Assembly (NCBI RefSeq): GCF_009617895.1 | Contig: NZ_BLAW01000001.1 | Coordinates: 2,347,001 to 2,411,000, forward strand | Origin: Prolixibacter sp. SD074 | GTDB taxonomy: Bacteria; Bacteroidota; Bacteroidia; Bacteroidales; Prolixibacteraceae | DNA length: 64,000 nucleotides | Direction: 5' to 3' | Notes under the pieces: model-generated | What the model was told of the DNA's origin: nothing | What the model saw: only the letters and a program-made list of their open reading frames with translations | Databases searched by the model: none | Translations under genes and position numbers: made by a program | Part shown: piece by piece, positions 39,189 through 48,595 of the stretch | Numbering within the stretch: position 1 is the first letter of the stretch | Layout: the number at the start of each line of letters is the position of its first letter

Positions 39189-39274
39189 GTAACTAGCATA
39201 GAGTAATCTACAAAAATGAAGACACCGGTCTTGGCAGAGGCTGGCATACATTTGGACTGTTAATGTCGATAACA

Positions 39275-39313
39275 AAGAGGGTGTCCAAAATCAGGGCACC
39301 TTCTTCATTTTTT
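39275..39313 (+). terminator. Terminator after the T9SS protease gene
   Basis: AAGAGGGTGTCC pairs with GGGCACCTTCTT (12 bp, two wobble pairs) over a 7-nt loop and is followed by CATTTTTTC. It lies about 90 bp after the stop codon. Confidence 0.8.
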
Positions 39314-39462
39314 CACTTCTTTTGAGTAAAACCAACATAAACTTTTCTGCTACAGGCCGGAGGGTTATATTTTGGTCTCTATAGGAAAGCGATTTTCTTC
39401 CATCTGCAGTATCTATTTCCAAAGAACCACTTTCAACACATAAAAGTCTGGCCCAAAGGTAG

Positions 39463-39694
39463 GAAGTTGGACCCCCAGGGGTAGAAGATTCCATCTCAAA
39501 ACAGGAAAATTCCATCTTCAACATAGAAAATTCTATCCTGAAGATAGAAAGTCGCACCCTAAAACAAGAAAGTTCCTGTTTCAACATAGAAGATTCCATC
39601 TCAAAACAGGAAAATTCCATGTTGAACATAGAAACGCCTACCCTAAAGATAGAAAGTTGGACCCCCAGGGGTAGAAGATTCCATCTCAGAGGAT
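39463..39694. repeat. Imperfect tandem array of eleven 21-bp units
   Basis: Units start at 39463, 39484, 39505, 39526, 39547, 39568, 39589, 39610, 39631, 39652 (22 bp) and 39674; each begins GAA. Examples are GAAGATTCCATCTCAAAACA, seen at 39484 and again at 39589, and GAAAATTCCATCTTCAACAT. The first unit and the tenth carry GTTGGACCCCCAGGGGTA, so a near-identical 36-bp block caps both ends of the array (39463-39498, 39653-39688). On the minus strand the units spell a heptad such as LSIFRVG or FSCFEME; on the plus strand another heptad. Confidence 0.9.
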
Positions 39695-39797
39695 GTTGCA
39701 CCCTGAAAGAAGACGCTAAAACACAAAAACGCGCCGGACAGACCAATGCTGCGGCACGTTTTCAATTTGACCCAAACTATAAAATAGATTCTATTGT

Positions 39798-41528
39798 CTA
39801 TTTCGAGATTGCATAATCTACAATCACATTATCCACCAACAACTTGTTTCCATTGTATCCCGGCGTTCCGTTGGCCGGAACCAATACCAGCATCGCTACG
39901 CCATTCGGTTCCAGTGTAAATTCGGTTTCACCCGTAATATTTTTCTGAACGAAGCTATGTGTCAACGCATTGTATAAATCGACAGGAGCCGAACCACAAT
40001 CAATTTTCACTACCTTAGGCTCCTTATAAGGATTGTTATACAAATAGCTTGGATATGCTTTGTCGCGATAGAAATCACAAGCCAGAAGGTTAAGCTGCAG
40101 AATACCTTCCACATTCGTGGTATCAATAATACTTCCGAAAACACCGGCCTGCGCACTTCCATATACACTAAACTGGCTCACCCACGGATTTTTTCCTTTC
40201 ACCCAGTTAGGGCCATCACCCTGCGCCACCGGAGCTTTGATATCGGCAAACTGCTCGTAAGCCGATTTCTTCGTCAGCCCTTCGTAAGCAATCACCCCTT
40301 TGGTTACTGATTTCAGCTGAGGAATCGTCTGATGATCGTCCGGAATTTCGTACGGATAAAACAGGTGAGCTGCATTGGCCGCATTTAGCATCCATTTGCC
40401 AACCACTTTCGACCAGGTCGGATCGTAGCGCACCATGGGAACCAATGCCCAGGCGACATCGAAGGTGTTCATCAGGAAGGCATAACCACCGTTATCGTAG
40501 GTGCTGCCAACCAGTCCCGAAACGTCGAAACCATTCCAGTTATCAGCTAAAACGCCCCAACCTCTGCGGCATTTCGCATCTCCGTTAAAGGTCCATTTCA
40601 TGATTTTGGTAAAATCGTAATGGGTGCCTTCTTCGGCGTTCAGACGGGCAGCCACATAAGCTCCGAAAGGCATCAGGATTTCGTAGAAGGTGTTATCCTT
40701 TTGACTTAACAAAGCGTCCAACGCCGATTTGGCGCCTTCGAGGTAACGCTTATCACCGAACTTTTTATACGCCGCATATAAGACGTACGCGTGTCCGGCT
40801 GCCGCATCCTGCTGAGGACATATCTGGCTGTCTTCCGGTTCCAGCTTACCGTAGTTGAAGAATGAATGATGGTAGTTACCATTCAATACAGAATCGGCCG
40901 CCAGAAATTTGTCGGCGATGGACCGAAGCAGCGGAGTGGCATTTTTCTCATCCGGATAGAAATTCATGATTCCGTAATAGATGACATTCGGAAAAACATC
41001 GTACCACCAGTCGCGGCCGTAACCGCCTCCCAATAGTGCCACTTGAGGACAGGTATTGTTCATCATGATATCCCAACCCGTATCCTTGTTAAAATAATTC
41101 CGAAGCATGTTCACGTAATCTTTCCCATCCTGATTGGATTTATCGATCCCCATCAGGGTAGCCCCGAGAACCGCACCCATTGTAGTCAGCGATTCATGGA
41201 AAATTCCGTCATGATGGTCAGGTCCCTGGCGAACATCGCCGATAGCGGTATACAGACCAAATGTTTTCTGCGGAAAGTTTTTTTGCGAATTGTCCGTCCA
41301 GATAAGCGGCCAGTAATCGCCCGTTTGAGTAGAATCGAAAACCAATTGATCGAATTTCCGGGCTTTCGCTTTCCAGTCAAGCATCTTGTAAGGCGACGGC
41401 AAATCGGGCATTTGACCGATCCGCTCCAGCATTTTCTGCTGCACTTTGTCCTGATGACGCAGCTCCGGCTTTGATGTGCAGGACGCCAGCATCAGGATGA
41501 CAGCAACAAACAACAATATTTTCTTCAT
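39798..41528 (-). CDS. Lipoprotein, probable alpha/alpha-barrel carbohydrate-active protein
   Basis: A 576-aa protein with a lipoprotein leader ending in LMLASC (Cys at about 17). The mature part is rich in repeating helical hairpins with Trp/Tyr/Asp/His clusters (GPDHHDGIFHESLTTMG, GGGYGRDWWYDVFPNVIYYG, CPQQDAAAGHAYVLYAAYKKFG), the look of an (alpha/alpha) toroid glycosidase or lyase, and it ends in a short beta domain (ITGETEFTLEPNGVAMLVL). I cannot name a family. As last gene of the PUL operon, 3 bp from the MFS stop, it likely acts on the PUL glycan at the outer membrane or in the periplasm. Candidate acid/base residues are the conserved-looking DHHD and RDWW sites. Confidence 0.7.
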   Translation of the reverse strand: MKKILLFVAVILMLASCTSKPELRHQDKVQQKMLERIGQMPDLPSPYKMLDWKAKARKFDQLVFDSTQTGDYWPLIWTDNSQKNFPQKTFGLYTAIGDVRQGPDHHDGIFHESLTTMGAVLGATLMGIDKSNQDGKDYVNMLRNYFNKDTGWDIMMNNTCPQVALLGGGYGRDWWYDVFPNVIYYGIMNFYPDEKNATPLLRSIADKFLAADSVLNGNYHHSFFNYGKLEPEDSQICPQQDAAAGHAYVLYAAYKKFGDKRYLEGAKSALDALLSQKDNTFYEILMPFGAYVAARLNAEEGTHYDFTKIMKWTFNGDAKCRRGWGVLADNWNGFDVSGLVGSTYDNGGYAFLMNTFDVAWALVPMVRYDPTWSKVVGKWMLNAANAAHLFYPYEIPDDHQTIPQLKSVTKGVIAYEGLTKKSAYEQFADIKAPVAQGDGPNWVKGKNPWVSQFSVYGSAQAGVFGSIIDTTNVEGILQLNLLACDFYRDKAYPSYLYNNPYKEPKVVKIDCGSAPVDLYNALTHSFVQKNITGETEFTLEPNGVAMLVLVPANGTPGYNGNKLLVDNVIVDYAISK

Positions 41529-41531
41529 GGT

Positions 41532-42767
41532 TTAGTATTTTGAATTGATGATATTCTTAGCAACGAAAATGGACAATAATTGCAACAGGCCAATAATGAC
41601 TAAAGCATATTTCAACGCAAAGTCCTCTCCGATGTAACTCGCCATCAGAATAAAAAGTCCGCAACCAATCAGACGCCCCAGGTACAATCCCAGTTCGTGA
41701 TTCAGAATATAGGTAAATTGGTTCCGTTTTTCAATGGCTGCTACCCTATCGATTACCTTCAGTTGAATAGGAAAGTAAGCTACATCGAGCAACGGACGGG
41801 CCATTACCAGGCACAACATGAAAAGGATTACGCCCAGCGAGGAATAGAGCCCGGCATTGATGAAACTACCGGTTGCAAACAACAGCAATCCGAACGAAAA
41901 GATGTAAATACGGTGTTTCGGCTTTGCCATTCGTCCAATAAGATACAGAACGATAGCTGAGAAAATAGCGCCAATTGCCTGGACCGTTCCCAGCACATCT
42001 TCATTTCCCACCAGTTTCATGATAAGCATGGCAGGAGCCGTCACAATGTATCCCTGAGCCAGTCCTTTCAGCGTAGCCAGTCCCAACATCTTCTTCCAAA
42101 GAATATGAAAATGAAAATAGAGGAATCGTTCCTGTTTCGGGTTAACAAAATTACCCCGATGGACAACAATGGAAGAGATAATGGTCAACAGGAATACCAT
42201 CATGGTCACTATTTGATAGGCAACATTTGTATTCCCTCCAAACCAGTGATGCTCATCGGTGGCCCCGATAAATACACCCACCACATAAGGCACAATCACC
42301 CCGGTAAGTGTATAGAAGAATGATTCCAGCCCGTAATAGTAATTACGGTTATCATCATTGGTTGTTTCCAACGCCAGAAAATCGCGATTGGCCCAGAAAA
42401 ATCCATAGGAAAGTCCCATTATCAATCCGGCAATACCGATGCCGGTAGCATCCAACTCATGTAACATCATCATGGCCGACATGGAAACGCCACTGAGCAG
42501 CATCCCAAATGAATAAAGCCATGCAATTTTTATTTTCCGGAGAAGAAAACCGTTTATGGCAAAAGTTAACGGAATACCGGAATAAAGAGCCAACTGAAAG
42601 ATAACCACCAGCTTGGCTTCGTGTGAATTTCGCATGATATAGGCACCGATAAACATTTCGATAATCGGCAATACCAGCGAATAGATCAAATTTGTAATCA
42701 GCAGTATCCGCATACCCTTGGGATAGGTATAGAACACGCGATATTCGTTAACCAGTTTCTTCAGCAT
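41532..42767 (-). CDS. MFS transporter (PUL-linked sugar permease)
   Basis: A 411-aa integral membrane protein with 11-12 helices in the Major Facilitator pattern (LLITNLIYSLVLPIIEMFIGAYI, IAGLIMGLSYGFFWANRDFLAL, VLGTVQAIGAIFSAIVLYLIGRM). Its place between the GH130 phosphorylase (29 bp gap) and an envelope glycan-active lipoprotein argues for import of oligosaccharides produced in the periplasm. GH130 enzymes are cytoplasmic and need such an importer. Substrate is inferred only from neighbours. Confidence 0.85.
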   Translation of the reverse strand: MLKKLVNEYRVFYTYPKGMRILLITNLIYSLVLPIIEMFIGAYIMRNSHEAKLVVIFQLALYSGIPLTFAINGFLLRKIKIAWLYSFGMLLSGVSMSAMMMLHELDATGIGIAGLIMGLSYGFFWANRDFLALETTNDDNRNYYYGLESFFYTLTGVIVPYVVGVFIGATDEHHWFGGNTNVAYQIVTMMVFLLTIISSIVVHRGNFVNPKQERFLYFHFHILWKKMLGLATLKGLAQGYIVTAPAMLIMKLVGNEDVLGTVQAIGAIFSAIVLYLIGRMAKPKHRIYIFSFGLLLFATGSFINAGLYSSLGVILFMLCLVMARPLLDVAYFPIQLKVIDRVAAIEKRNQFTYILNHELGLYLGRLIGCGLFILMASYIGEDFALKYALVIIGLLQLLSIFVAKNIINSKY

Positions 42768-42796
42768 AATTCCTCAGTTGAGATGTAATTCGTTTT

Positions 42797-43840
42797 CTAA
42801 TGCAGTGTTTCCAAAATTTCCCGGATAGAAAATTTTGCACCGCAAATCACTTCATCGGCCGCACCGTAATACATGGTAATTTCATCACCATCCACCATGT
42901 GGCCATTGGTAAAAATGACGTTGCCGAAAAATCCGGTCTTTTCATATTCTTCAGTTGGCGCCATGATTGGCTCTTCGGAACGGGCCAACACCCTGGAAGG
43001 ATCATTGATATCCAGCAGCAAGGCGCCCAGGCAATATTGATTATCCTCATTGGCTCCGTGATAAATCTCCAGCCAGCCTTCATCCGTCCGAATGGGAGCA
43101 GCTCCGGCGCCAATGCGCACATTGTCCCACTTTCCTTTCCGGGTTTGCGCAATGCACTGATGATTTCCCCAGTGAACACCATCCGGTGAACTGGCCAACC
43201 AGATATAATTTCCGCCAATTTCAGGACTACTTGGACGATGAAACGCATAAAAACGATCCTGAATCTTCTCTTCGAAAATAGCGCAATCCTTATTGTGCGC
43301 CGGGAAAATCATCCCGAGATGTTCAAAATCTTTCCAGTTTTTGGTCGTCCGCAAACCAACGCCAACCCCCAGGTGAGAAACAGCCGTGTAGGTAAGGTGG
43401 TAGGTGTCCCCGACTTGTGATACCCGGCAATCTTCAATTCCGTAAGATTCGTGAATACCTTTACCGGTCAGCAAAGGATATCCCTCCCGTTCGTGAAAAT
43501 GGATTCCATCTTCACTGCAAACCAGGCGCAAATGCGAGATAGTCGTCAGATAATCCTGTCCCTGATAACTGATAACCCGCGGATCGGATAAATCCAAATC
43601 CGGATCATCATTCTTAAACTCCATAATCTGCAACTCACCATCTTCGCTGTAAACAGGGAAAGTAGTGAATCCTTCTTTCTGTTCCGGGCGTTCGGCCACC
43701 CGAAGCAACATCCAGATTTTCCCGTCATACCTAAATACTCCGGGATTGAGCAGACATTCAATTTTCAATCCATCTTTGCCCGGTTTCAGGTCACCCGGCC
43801 GTAAAATCGGGTTCCCGGCGAATCTCTTTGCAATATCCAT
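42797..43840 (-). CDS. GH130 glycoside phosphorylase (mannoside phosphorylase family)
   Basis: A 347-aa five-bladed beta-propeller without signal peptide. Diagnostic segments are FAGNPILRPGDL, LLNPGVFRYDGKIWMLLRVAER, IEDCRV with the catalytic Asp, HNKDCAIFEE, and RIGAGAAPIRTDEGWLEIYHGA. GH130 members phosphorolyse beta-1,4- or beta-1,2-mannosidic bonds, for example Man-GlcNAc, Man-Glc or mannobiose, to mannose 1-phosphate in the cytoplasm; the linkage cannot be read from the sequence by eye. The frame extends to 43879, but the ATG at 43840 gives the usual N-terminus (MDIAKRFAGNP). It is part of the SusCD operon. Confidence 0.92.
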   Translation of the reverse strand: MDIAKRFAGNPILRPGDLKPGKDGLKIECLLNPGVFRYDGKIWMLLRVAERPEQKEGFTTFPVYSEDGELQIMEFKNDDPDLDLSDPRVISYQGQDYLTTISHLRLVCSEDGIHFHEREGYPLLTGKGIHESYGIEDCRVSQVGDTYHLTYTAVSHLGVGVGLRTTKNWKDFEHLGMIFPAHNKDCAIFEEKIQDRFYAFHRPSSPEIGGNYIWLASSPDGVHWGNHQCIAQTRKGKWDNVRIGAGAAPIRTDEGWLEIYHGANEDNQYCLGALLLDINDPSRVLARSEEPIMAPTEEYEKTGFFGNVIFTNGHMVDGDEITMYYGAADEVICGAKFSIREILETLH

Positions 43841-43947
43841 AATTAGCTTTTTGTCTTTCTTTCCGGATTGTGAAAACAAGGATGCCCCGTATGTCCTATT
43901 ATGCTACATGTGGGGCATCCTGTTTTCTATCTATAATCTGTTAAGCA

Positions 43948-45435
43948 TTAATATCCTGGATTCTGGGTAATTGAACCACCTGCTTTATCAATTTCGCGTT
44001 GTGGAATCGGGTAGAGATAATTGTTATCCTGGAAATTCTTACCCAATGCACCCAATACATCCTTAGCAATACCCCAACGTTTCAGGTCGTTGAAGCGTTG
44101 TGATTCGAAACCAAGTTCCACACGGCGCTCGTGACGCAACCAGCCCATAATCTGAACCTTATCCGTTGAAGCTACATCACGGCCGGGCAACGTACCTGCC
44201 GGAGGTGTTGTTCCATCGATGGCAACGGAATTACGTGCCCGTGCCCTGACTTGATTGATGAGACCGATGGCTTCGGAATAGTTCCCCAGGTTTATGTCAG
44301 CTTCCGCTTTCCAAAGCATTACATCAGCATAGCGGATGTAAATCTTGTTACTGGGCGAGTCATCGTTTCCTTTGTTATCGGTATTGGTTTCACCAAAAAT
44401 TTTATAAACTGCCTGATTATCGACATCCACAGTATAAAGCAGACGTGGATCATTTGGCTCAAATTCATCAATAAAGTTCTGTTCAGGTGCTACGAACCCC
44501 CATCCCAATAAAGCACAAAGTCCATTACCGTTAGCCGGAACAGCATTACTTTCATGATCGTAGGCAAAAATCACCTCGTTGTCGGTAAATTCTTTCTCCA
44601 CCTGGAAATTATCGAAATAATTAGCATCGAGTGAGTAGAAACCCAGGTTATCCAGCTGACTGATGTAGTCGAGTACTTTCTGCCAGTTTTGGGTGTACAG
44701 CTCAACTTTTGCCTGCATGGCAATAGCAGCGCCTTTTGAAGCACGCCATGGCTGAGTATCATCAGAATATTTGCTGTTAGGTAATAGCGTAACGGCCTGT
44801 GCCAAATCAGCTCTTACCTGATCCATCACCTGATCTTTCGGTGTACGAACAGCGACATCATACGCTTCAGAGAAACTTTCCAGCGGCTTCAGCAAGAGCG
44901 GAACATCTCCGAAATTATTGACCAGATCGAAGTAATAGAAAGCTCTTAGGAAGTAAACCTCACCCAATAAACGGTTTCTCAGGTTACTGTCCATGGTCAG
45001 TTTACTCATCAACTCGTCATTGGTCAGATAACTGATAGCTTGATTGGAACGGGAAATACCGTCGTAGTCATAAGCCCACTGTCCGTTAAAACCACCATTG
45101 TCAGAAGTAAAGTTGAAATTATCAATTTCGTCCATCCAGGCCTGGTCACCGTCCGGATTCCATTTCTTCTGCATGTCATCCGAAGCGATATCACTCAGGA
45201 TAAAATCATTGCGAAGAACGGTTCCGTCGTCCCAGCCCCATTCCCCAATAATATTCAGGGTACTGGAAAGCAATTGATACGAAGTAAAGACCGAATATTC
45301 CACCGTACTTTCCGTTGGTGAGGTATCTATCTGGTCGGGTGTAAGCAACCCGATGGGTTCCTTGTAGAGATATTTGTCGCAACCGGTGAACAACAATAAA
45401 GTTGATGCAACCAGTATCATATATATTTTTCTCAT
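43948..45435 (-). CDS. SusD/RagB-family glycan-binding lipoprotein
   Basis: About 495 aa with a lipoprotein leader (VASTLLLFTGC). The helical SusD body is seen in LLGEVYFLRAFYYFDLVNNFGDVPLLL (TPR-like), KIYIRYADVMLWKAEADINLGNYSEAIGLINQVRARA, and WLRHERRVELGFESQRFNDLKRWG, and the end LYPIPQREIDKAGGSITQNPGY is the standard C-terminus. It forms the surface lid on SusC and binds the PUL glycan. The ATG at 45435 lies 27 bp after the SusC stop, and this spacing supports it over the longer frame start at 45462. Confidence 0.95.
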   Translation of the reverse strand: MRKIYMILVASTLLLFTGCDKYLYKEPIGLLTPDQIDTSPTESTVEYSVFTSYQLLSSTLNIIGEWGWDDGTVLRNDFILSDIASDDMQKKWNPDGDQAWMDEIDNFNFTSDNGGFNGQWAYDYDGISRSNQAISYLTNDELMSKLTMDSNLRNRLLGEVYFLRAFYYFDLVNNFGDVPLLLKPLESFSEAYDVAVRTPKDQVMDQVRADLAQAVTLLPNSKYSDDTQPWRASKGAAIAMQAKVELYTQNWQKVLDYISQLDNLGFYSLDANYFDNFQVEKEFTDNEVIFAYDHESNAVPANGNGLCALLGWGFVAPEQNFIDEFEPNDPRLLYTVDVDNQAVYKIFGETNTDNKGNDDSPSNKIYIRYADVMLWKAEADINLGNYSEAIGLINQVRARARNSVAIDGTTPPAGTLPGRDVASTDKVQIMGWLRHERRVELGFESQRFNDLKRWGIAKDVLGALGKNFQDNNYLYPIPQREIDKAGGSITQNPGY

Positions 45436-45461
45436 TTTACTGAATTTTATTAGCTGGGACA

Positions 45462-48400
45462 TTAAAATTTCACATCAACACCAAGAATGAAAGCTCTTGA
45501 TTGCGGGTAAGTTCCCATATCAATCAAATCGATCGATTCAGGATCGAGACCGGTATAATTGGTAATGGTGAATACATTCTGCGCAGAGACGTAAGCACGC
45601 AGGTTCTTGAACGTATTCGAACGCTTTATCAGCGACTTGAATGTATAACCCAGTTCCACGTTTTTCAGCCGGAAGTAAGAGGCATCCTCAACAAATACGC
45701 TCGAAGTTTTGCTACTACCGTTGTCGGTGAAACTTACACGTGGGATGGAGTTACTGGTTCCTTCGCCATGCCATGCGTCCAGCACGCGCGTGGTATAGTT
45801 GAACGGACGTGTATCGTAATCCACAATCTTCTTTCCGTCGTTGTAGCGGTCTACACCATGAACCCCCTGGAACAACAGTGATAGATCAAAGCCTTTGTAT
45901 TCACCAGTCAGGTTCATTCCGTAAGTCAGTTTCGGAATAGAATTTCCGATGAACGTCCGGTCTTTATCGTTGATAATACCATCACCATTCAAATCCTTGA
46001 ACCGGATATCACCAGGCTGTTGTGCAGGATTGGAAGTATTGTACAGTTGATCCTGAATTTCCTGAGTATTCTGATAAATACCGTCCATCACGTAACCGTA
46101 ATAGGAATTCAGCGGCTGACCAACAACGGTACGCGCTACTCCTTTACTGGCCGCATTAATAATCATCGGCAGGTTCGGGTGCAGTTTCGTCACCTCATTT
46201 TTGAGGGTCGCCATGTTCAGGTTGATGTTGTATTTGAACTGGTGTTCGCTGTTGCGAAGTGTCAAAGCAAACTCAAAACCTTTGTTGGTAACGGCTCCTG
46301 CATTCACATAAGTTGGAGAAACATCACCAGCAATTGACGGCAATGAAATCGGCAACAGAATGTCGGTTGTATTCTTGATGAAATAGTCGGCAGTGAAATA
46401 GATTTTGTTGGACAGAAGTCCCAAATCCAAACCGTAGTTATACTGCGTAGTAGTTTCCCATTTCAAGTCCGGGTTTCCGTAACGGGAAATCAGATAACTG
46501 TCGCCGCTTTTCCTCAACAGAGTGAGGTAAGCATAATTGTCAATTTCCTGGTTTCCCAACTGTCCCACACTGGCTCTCAGTTTCAAATCCGACAACCAGG
46601 TTAATTCCTTCATGAAATCTTCATTCGACAATTTCCATCCGGCAGAAATTGAAGGGAAGTAACCCCAACGGTTATTTTGCGCAAAGCGTGAAGAAGCATC
46701 TGCACGGAAGTTAGCGGTTACCATATAACGGCTATCATATGAATACGTCGCTGAACCGAATAACGAGAACAATGCCCATTCAGCAGCAGAACCTCCGTTC
46801 CATACGTCATACTGAGTACCTCCGAAATCGAGATAACGGAAGTTCTTGTCGGTATAGTCGTAACGGGCCCGGGAGCCGCTAATTCCGGAAGAATGATTGG
46901 TAATGAATTCACTACCAACCAATGCATTGATTGAACTCTTACCTATATCCTTAACATAATTCAATGTATTATCCCAGGTAGCCGTAATTTCCTCGCTACG
47001 CTCTTCGTTGAGTGAACTTGGCCGGTTCTGGCGTCCCAGGCCGGCATCGAGTGTACTGCCGCTTCCGTCATCATCTCCGAAGTTCTGATAAAATGCTTTA
47101 TTGTGCGAGAAAGTCAGGTCGATACCGATACTCGATTTGAATTTCAACGATTTGTCACCCAGGAATGCATACTCGGCAAATAAATTACCGAAGGTTTTGT
47201 AGTAGCTCCTTACATCATCGGTGAAATAAGCCAACGCAATAGGGTTCTGTGTCCTCTCGTATTTATCGCTCTCAAAGGAATCTTTATTCTTGTAGAACGG
47301 TAAATCGGTAAACGGATCTTGTGCTGACCAGGTAGGATCACTGGGATCTTTATAAATCGGGATGATAGGCGGACGCAACATGGCATGGCGAATAATTCCC
47401 GGCTCATCGCCCTTCGAAGACAATGCATCCTGTGTAACATACGAAAGTTGCAGGTTCGTGCCAATTTTCAAACGTTCGGTCAAGTTAGCGCTGATGTTCG
47501 AACGGAAGCTGATGCGTTGATACTTATCGTTATTGTACACCACAATACCGTCCTGTCCGTAGTAGTTAGCTGACAGCAAGTATTGCACTTTGTTGGTACC
47601 TCCGGTAGCTGTCACCTGTGCATTTTGAGAATGTCCCAGTTCAAAGAGGGCATCGAGCCAGTTGGTGTTGGCAAAATCGCTACGGCCTTTATCGGCAGTG
47701 TAAGGATTTGTTCCGGTATAACCGGCATTGTTCCATGCTTGCTCCACCACATTCATGTACTGATCGGCATTCAGCATATGCGGAAGGTGAGCCACCTTTT
47801 GAATTCCGGTATAATAACTGACATCAAGACTGGTTTTTCCTTTCACTCCATCTTTTGTCGTTATCACGATAACACCACCGGCAGCACGTGCACCATAAAT
47901 TGCCGCAGCCGACGCATCTTTCAATACCGTCATTGATTTGATATCAGAAGGGTTCAGGAAGGAAATATCCCGTGACGGAACACCGTCGATAATATAGAGC
48001 GGATTATTGTTTCCGATGGTTCCTTCACCACGGATGCGGATATTTACCTTATCACCGGGAGCACCGGTACTGGAAGTGACCTGAACACCGGCTATTTGCC
48101 CCTGCAGGGCCTGAGAAAGGTCGCCCACTTTCCGTTTATCAATATCGGAAATGTTCACAGGAGAAACTGCACCGGTAAGGGTCGCTTTTTTCTGGGCAGA
48201 ATAACCGACAACTACCACTTCGTCGATTTGCTTTTTCTCCTCTTTCATGGTTACATTCAGGACTGATCTTCCATTCAACGAAATAGTCTGATCCTGGAAT
48301 CCCACAAACGAGAAATCGAGGGATACATTGGTATTTTCAACCTGAAGGGCGTACTTACCATTCACGTCAGTAATGGTACCATTTGTGGTTCCGGAAACCA

Positions 48401-48545
48401 CCACAGTTACTCCGGGAAGTGTAGTCCCACTTTCATCGGTAACTGTACCGGTTACGCTGACCTGGCCGAAAACGGCCCCTGTCATAAAAAGAAATACAAG
48501 CCCAAGTATTTCCCTTCTAAATCTTGTAATAAAAAAGATTTTCAT
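45462..48545 (-). CDS. SusC/RagA-family TonB-dependent transporter
   Basis: About 1027 aa. A signal peptide (GLVFLFMTGAVFG/Q) is followed by the carboxypeptidase-regulatory-like domain (VTGTVTDESGTTLPGVTVVV), the TonB-box-like region (IDEVVVVGY), the plug (IRIRGEGTIGNNNPLYIIDGVP, IKSMTVLKDASAAAIYGARAAGGVIVITTK) and a 22-stranded barrel ending in SRAFILGVDVKF. It imports the oligosaccharide bound by the adjacent SusD. An in-frame ATG at 48596 overlaps the stop of the upstream gene (TAATG) and could be the true start; I chose 48545 because it gives a normal signal peptide. Confidence 0.95.
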   Translation of the reverse strand: MKIFFITRFRREILGLVFLFMTGAVFGQVSVTGTVTDESGTTLPGVTVVVSGTTNGTITDVNGKYALQVENTNVSLDFSFVGFQDQTISLNGRSVLNVTMKEEKKQIDEVVVVGYSAQKKATLTGAVSPVNISDIDKRKVGDLSQALQGQIAGVQVTSSTGAPGDKVNIRIRGEGTIGNNNPLYIIDGVPSRDISFLNPSDIKSMTVLKDASAAAIYGARAAGGVIVITTKDGVKGKTSLDVSYYTGIQKVAHLPHMLNADQYMNVVEQAWNNAGYTGTNPYTADKGRSDFANTNWLDALFELGHSQNAQVTATGGTNKVQYLLSANYYGQDGIVVYNNDKYQRISFRSNISANLTERLKIGTNLQLSYVTQDALSSKGDEPGIIRHAMLRPPIIPIYKDPSDPTWSAQDPFTDLPFYKNKDSFESDKYERTQNPIALAYFTDDVRSYYKTFGNLFAEYAFLGDKSLKFKSSIGIDLTFSHNKAFYQNFGDDDGSGSTLDAGLGRQNRPSSLNEERSEEITATWDNTLNYVKDIGKSSINALVGSEFITNHSSGISGSRARYDYTDKNFRYLDFGGTQYDVWNGGSAAEWALFSLFGSATYSYDSRYMVTANFRADASSRFAQNNRWGYFPSISAGWKLSNEDFMKELTWLSDLKLRASVGQLGNQEIDNYAYLTLLRKSGDSYLISRYGNPDLKWETTTQYNYGLDLGLLSNKIYFTADYFIKNTTDILLPISLPSIAGDVSPTYVNAGAVTNKGFEFALTLRNSEHQFKYNINLNMATLKNEVTKLHPNLPMIINAASKGVARTVVGQPLNSYYGYVMDGIYQNTQEIQDQLYNTSNPAQQPGDIRFKDLNGDGIINDKDRTFIGNSIPKLTYGMNLTGEYKGFDLSLLFQGVHGVDRYNDGKKIVDYDTRPFNYTTRVLDAWHGEGTSNSIPRVSFTDNGSSKTSSVFVEDASYFRLKNVELGYTFKSLIKRSNTFKNLRAYVSAQNVFTITNYTGLDPESIDLIDMGTYPQSRAFILGVDVKF

Positions 48546-48595
48546 AGAAGTTAGCTTTAAAGATTTAATTGATTGAGCATCATTAATTGTATCCA

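Larger units (their letters stand above)
39189..39797. other. 609-bp gap between the protease and the PUL, occupied by a terminator and a minisatellite
   Basis: No convincing gene. The left part has a terminator (39275-39313) and the right part a 21-bp repeat array (39463-39694). A 151-codon minus-strand frame (39291-39746) and a partial plus-strand frame both run through the array, because the 21-bp unit keeps any frame open; this is not evidence of coding. Confidence 0.6.

Noticed and set aside
39463-39694. CRISPR array
   Set aside because: Units are contiguous 21-mers without unique spacers of constant length, and no cas genes are present.
39291-39746. 151-codon minus-strand ORF across the 21-bp array as a real protein
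   Set aside because: The array keeps all in-phase frames open on both strands, one unit is 22 bp so the same repeat is read in two frames, and no start region or neighbour supports translation.
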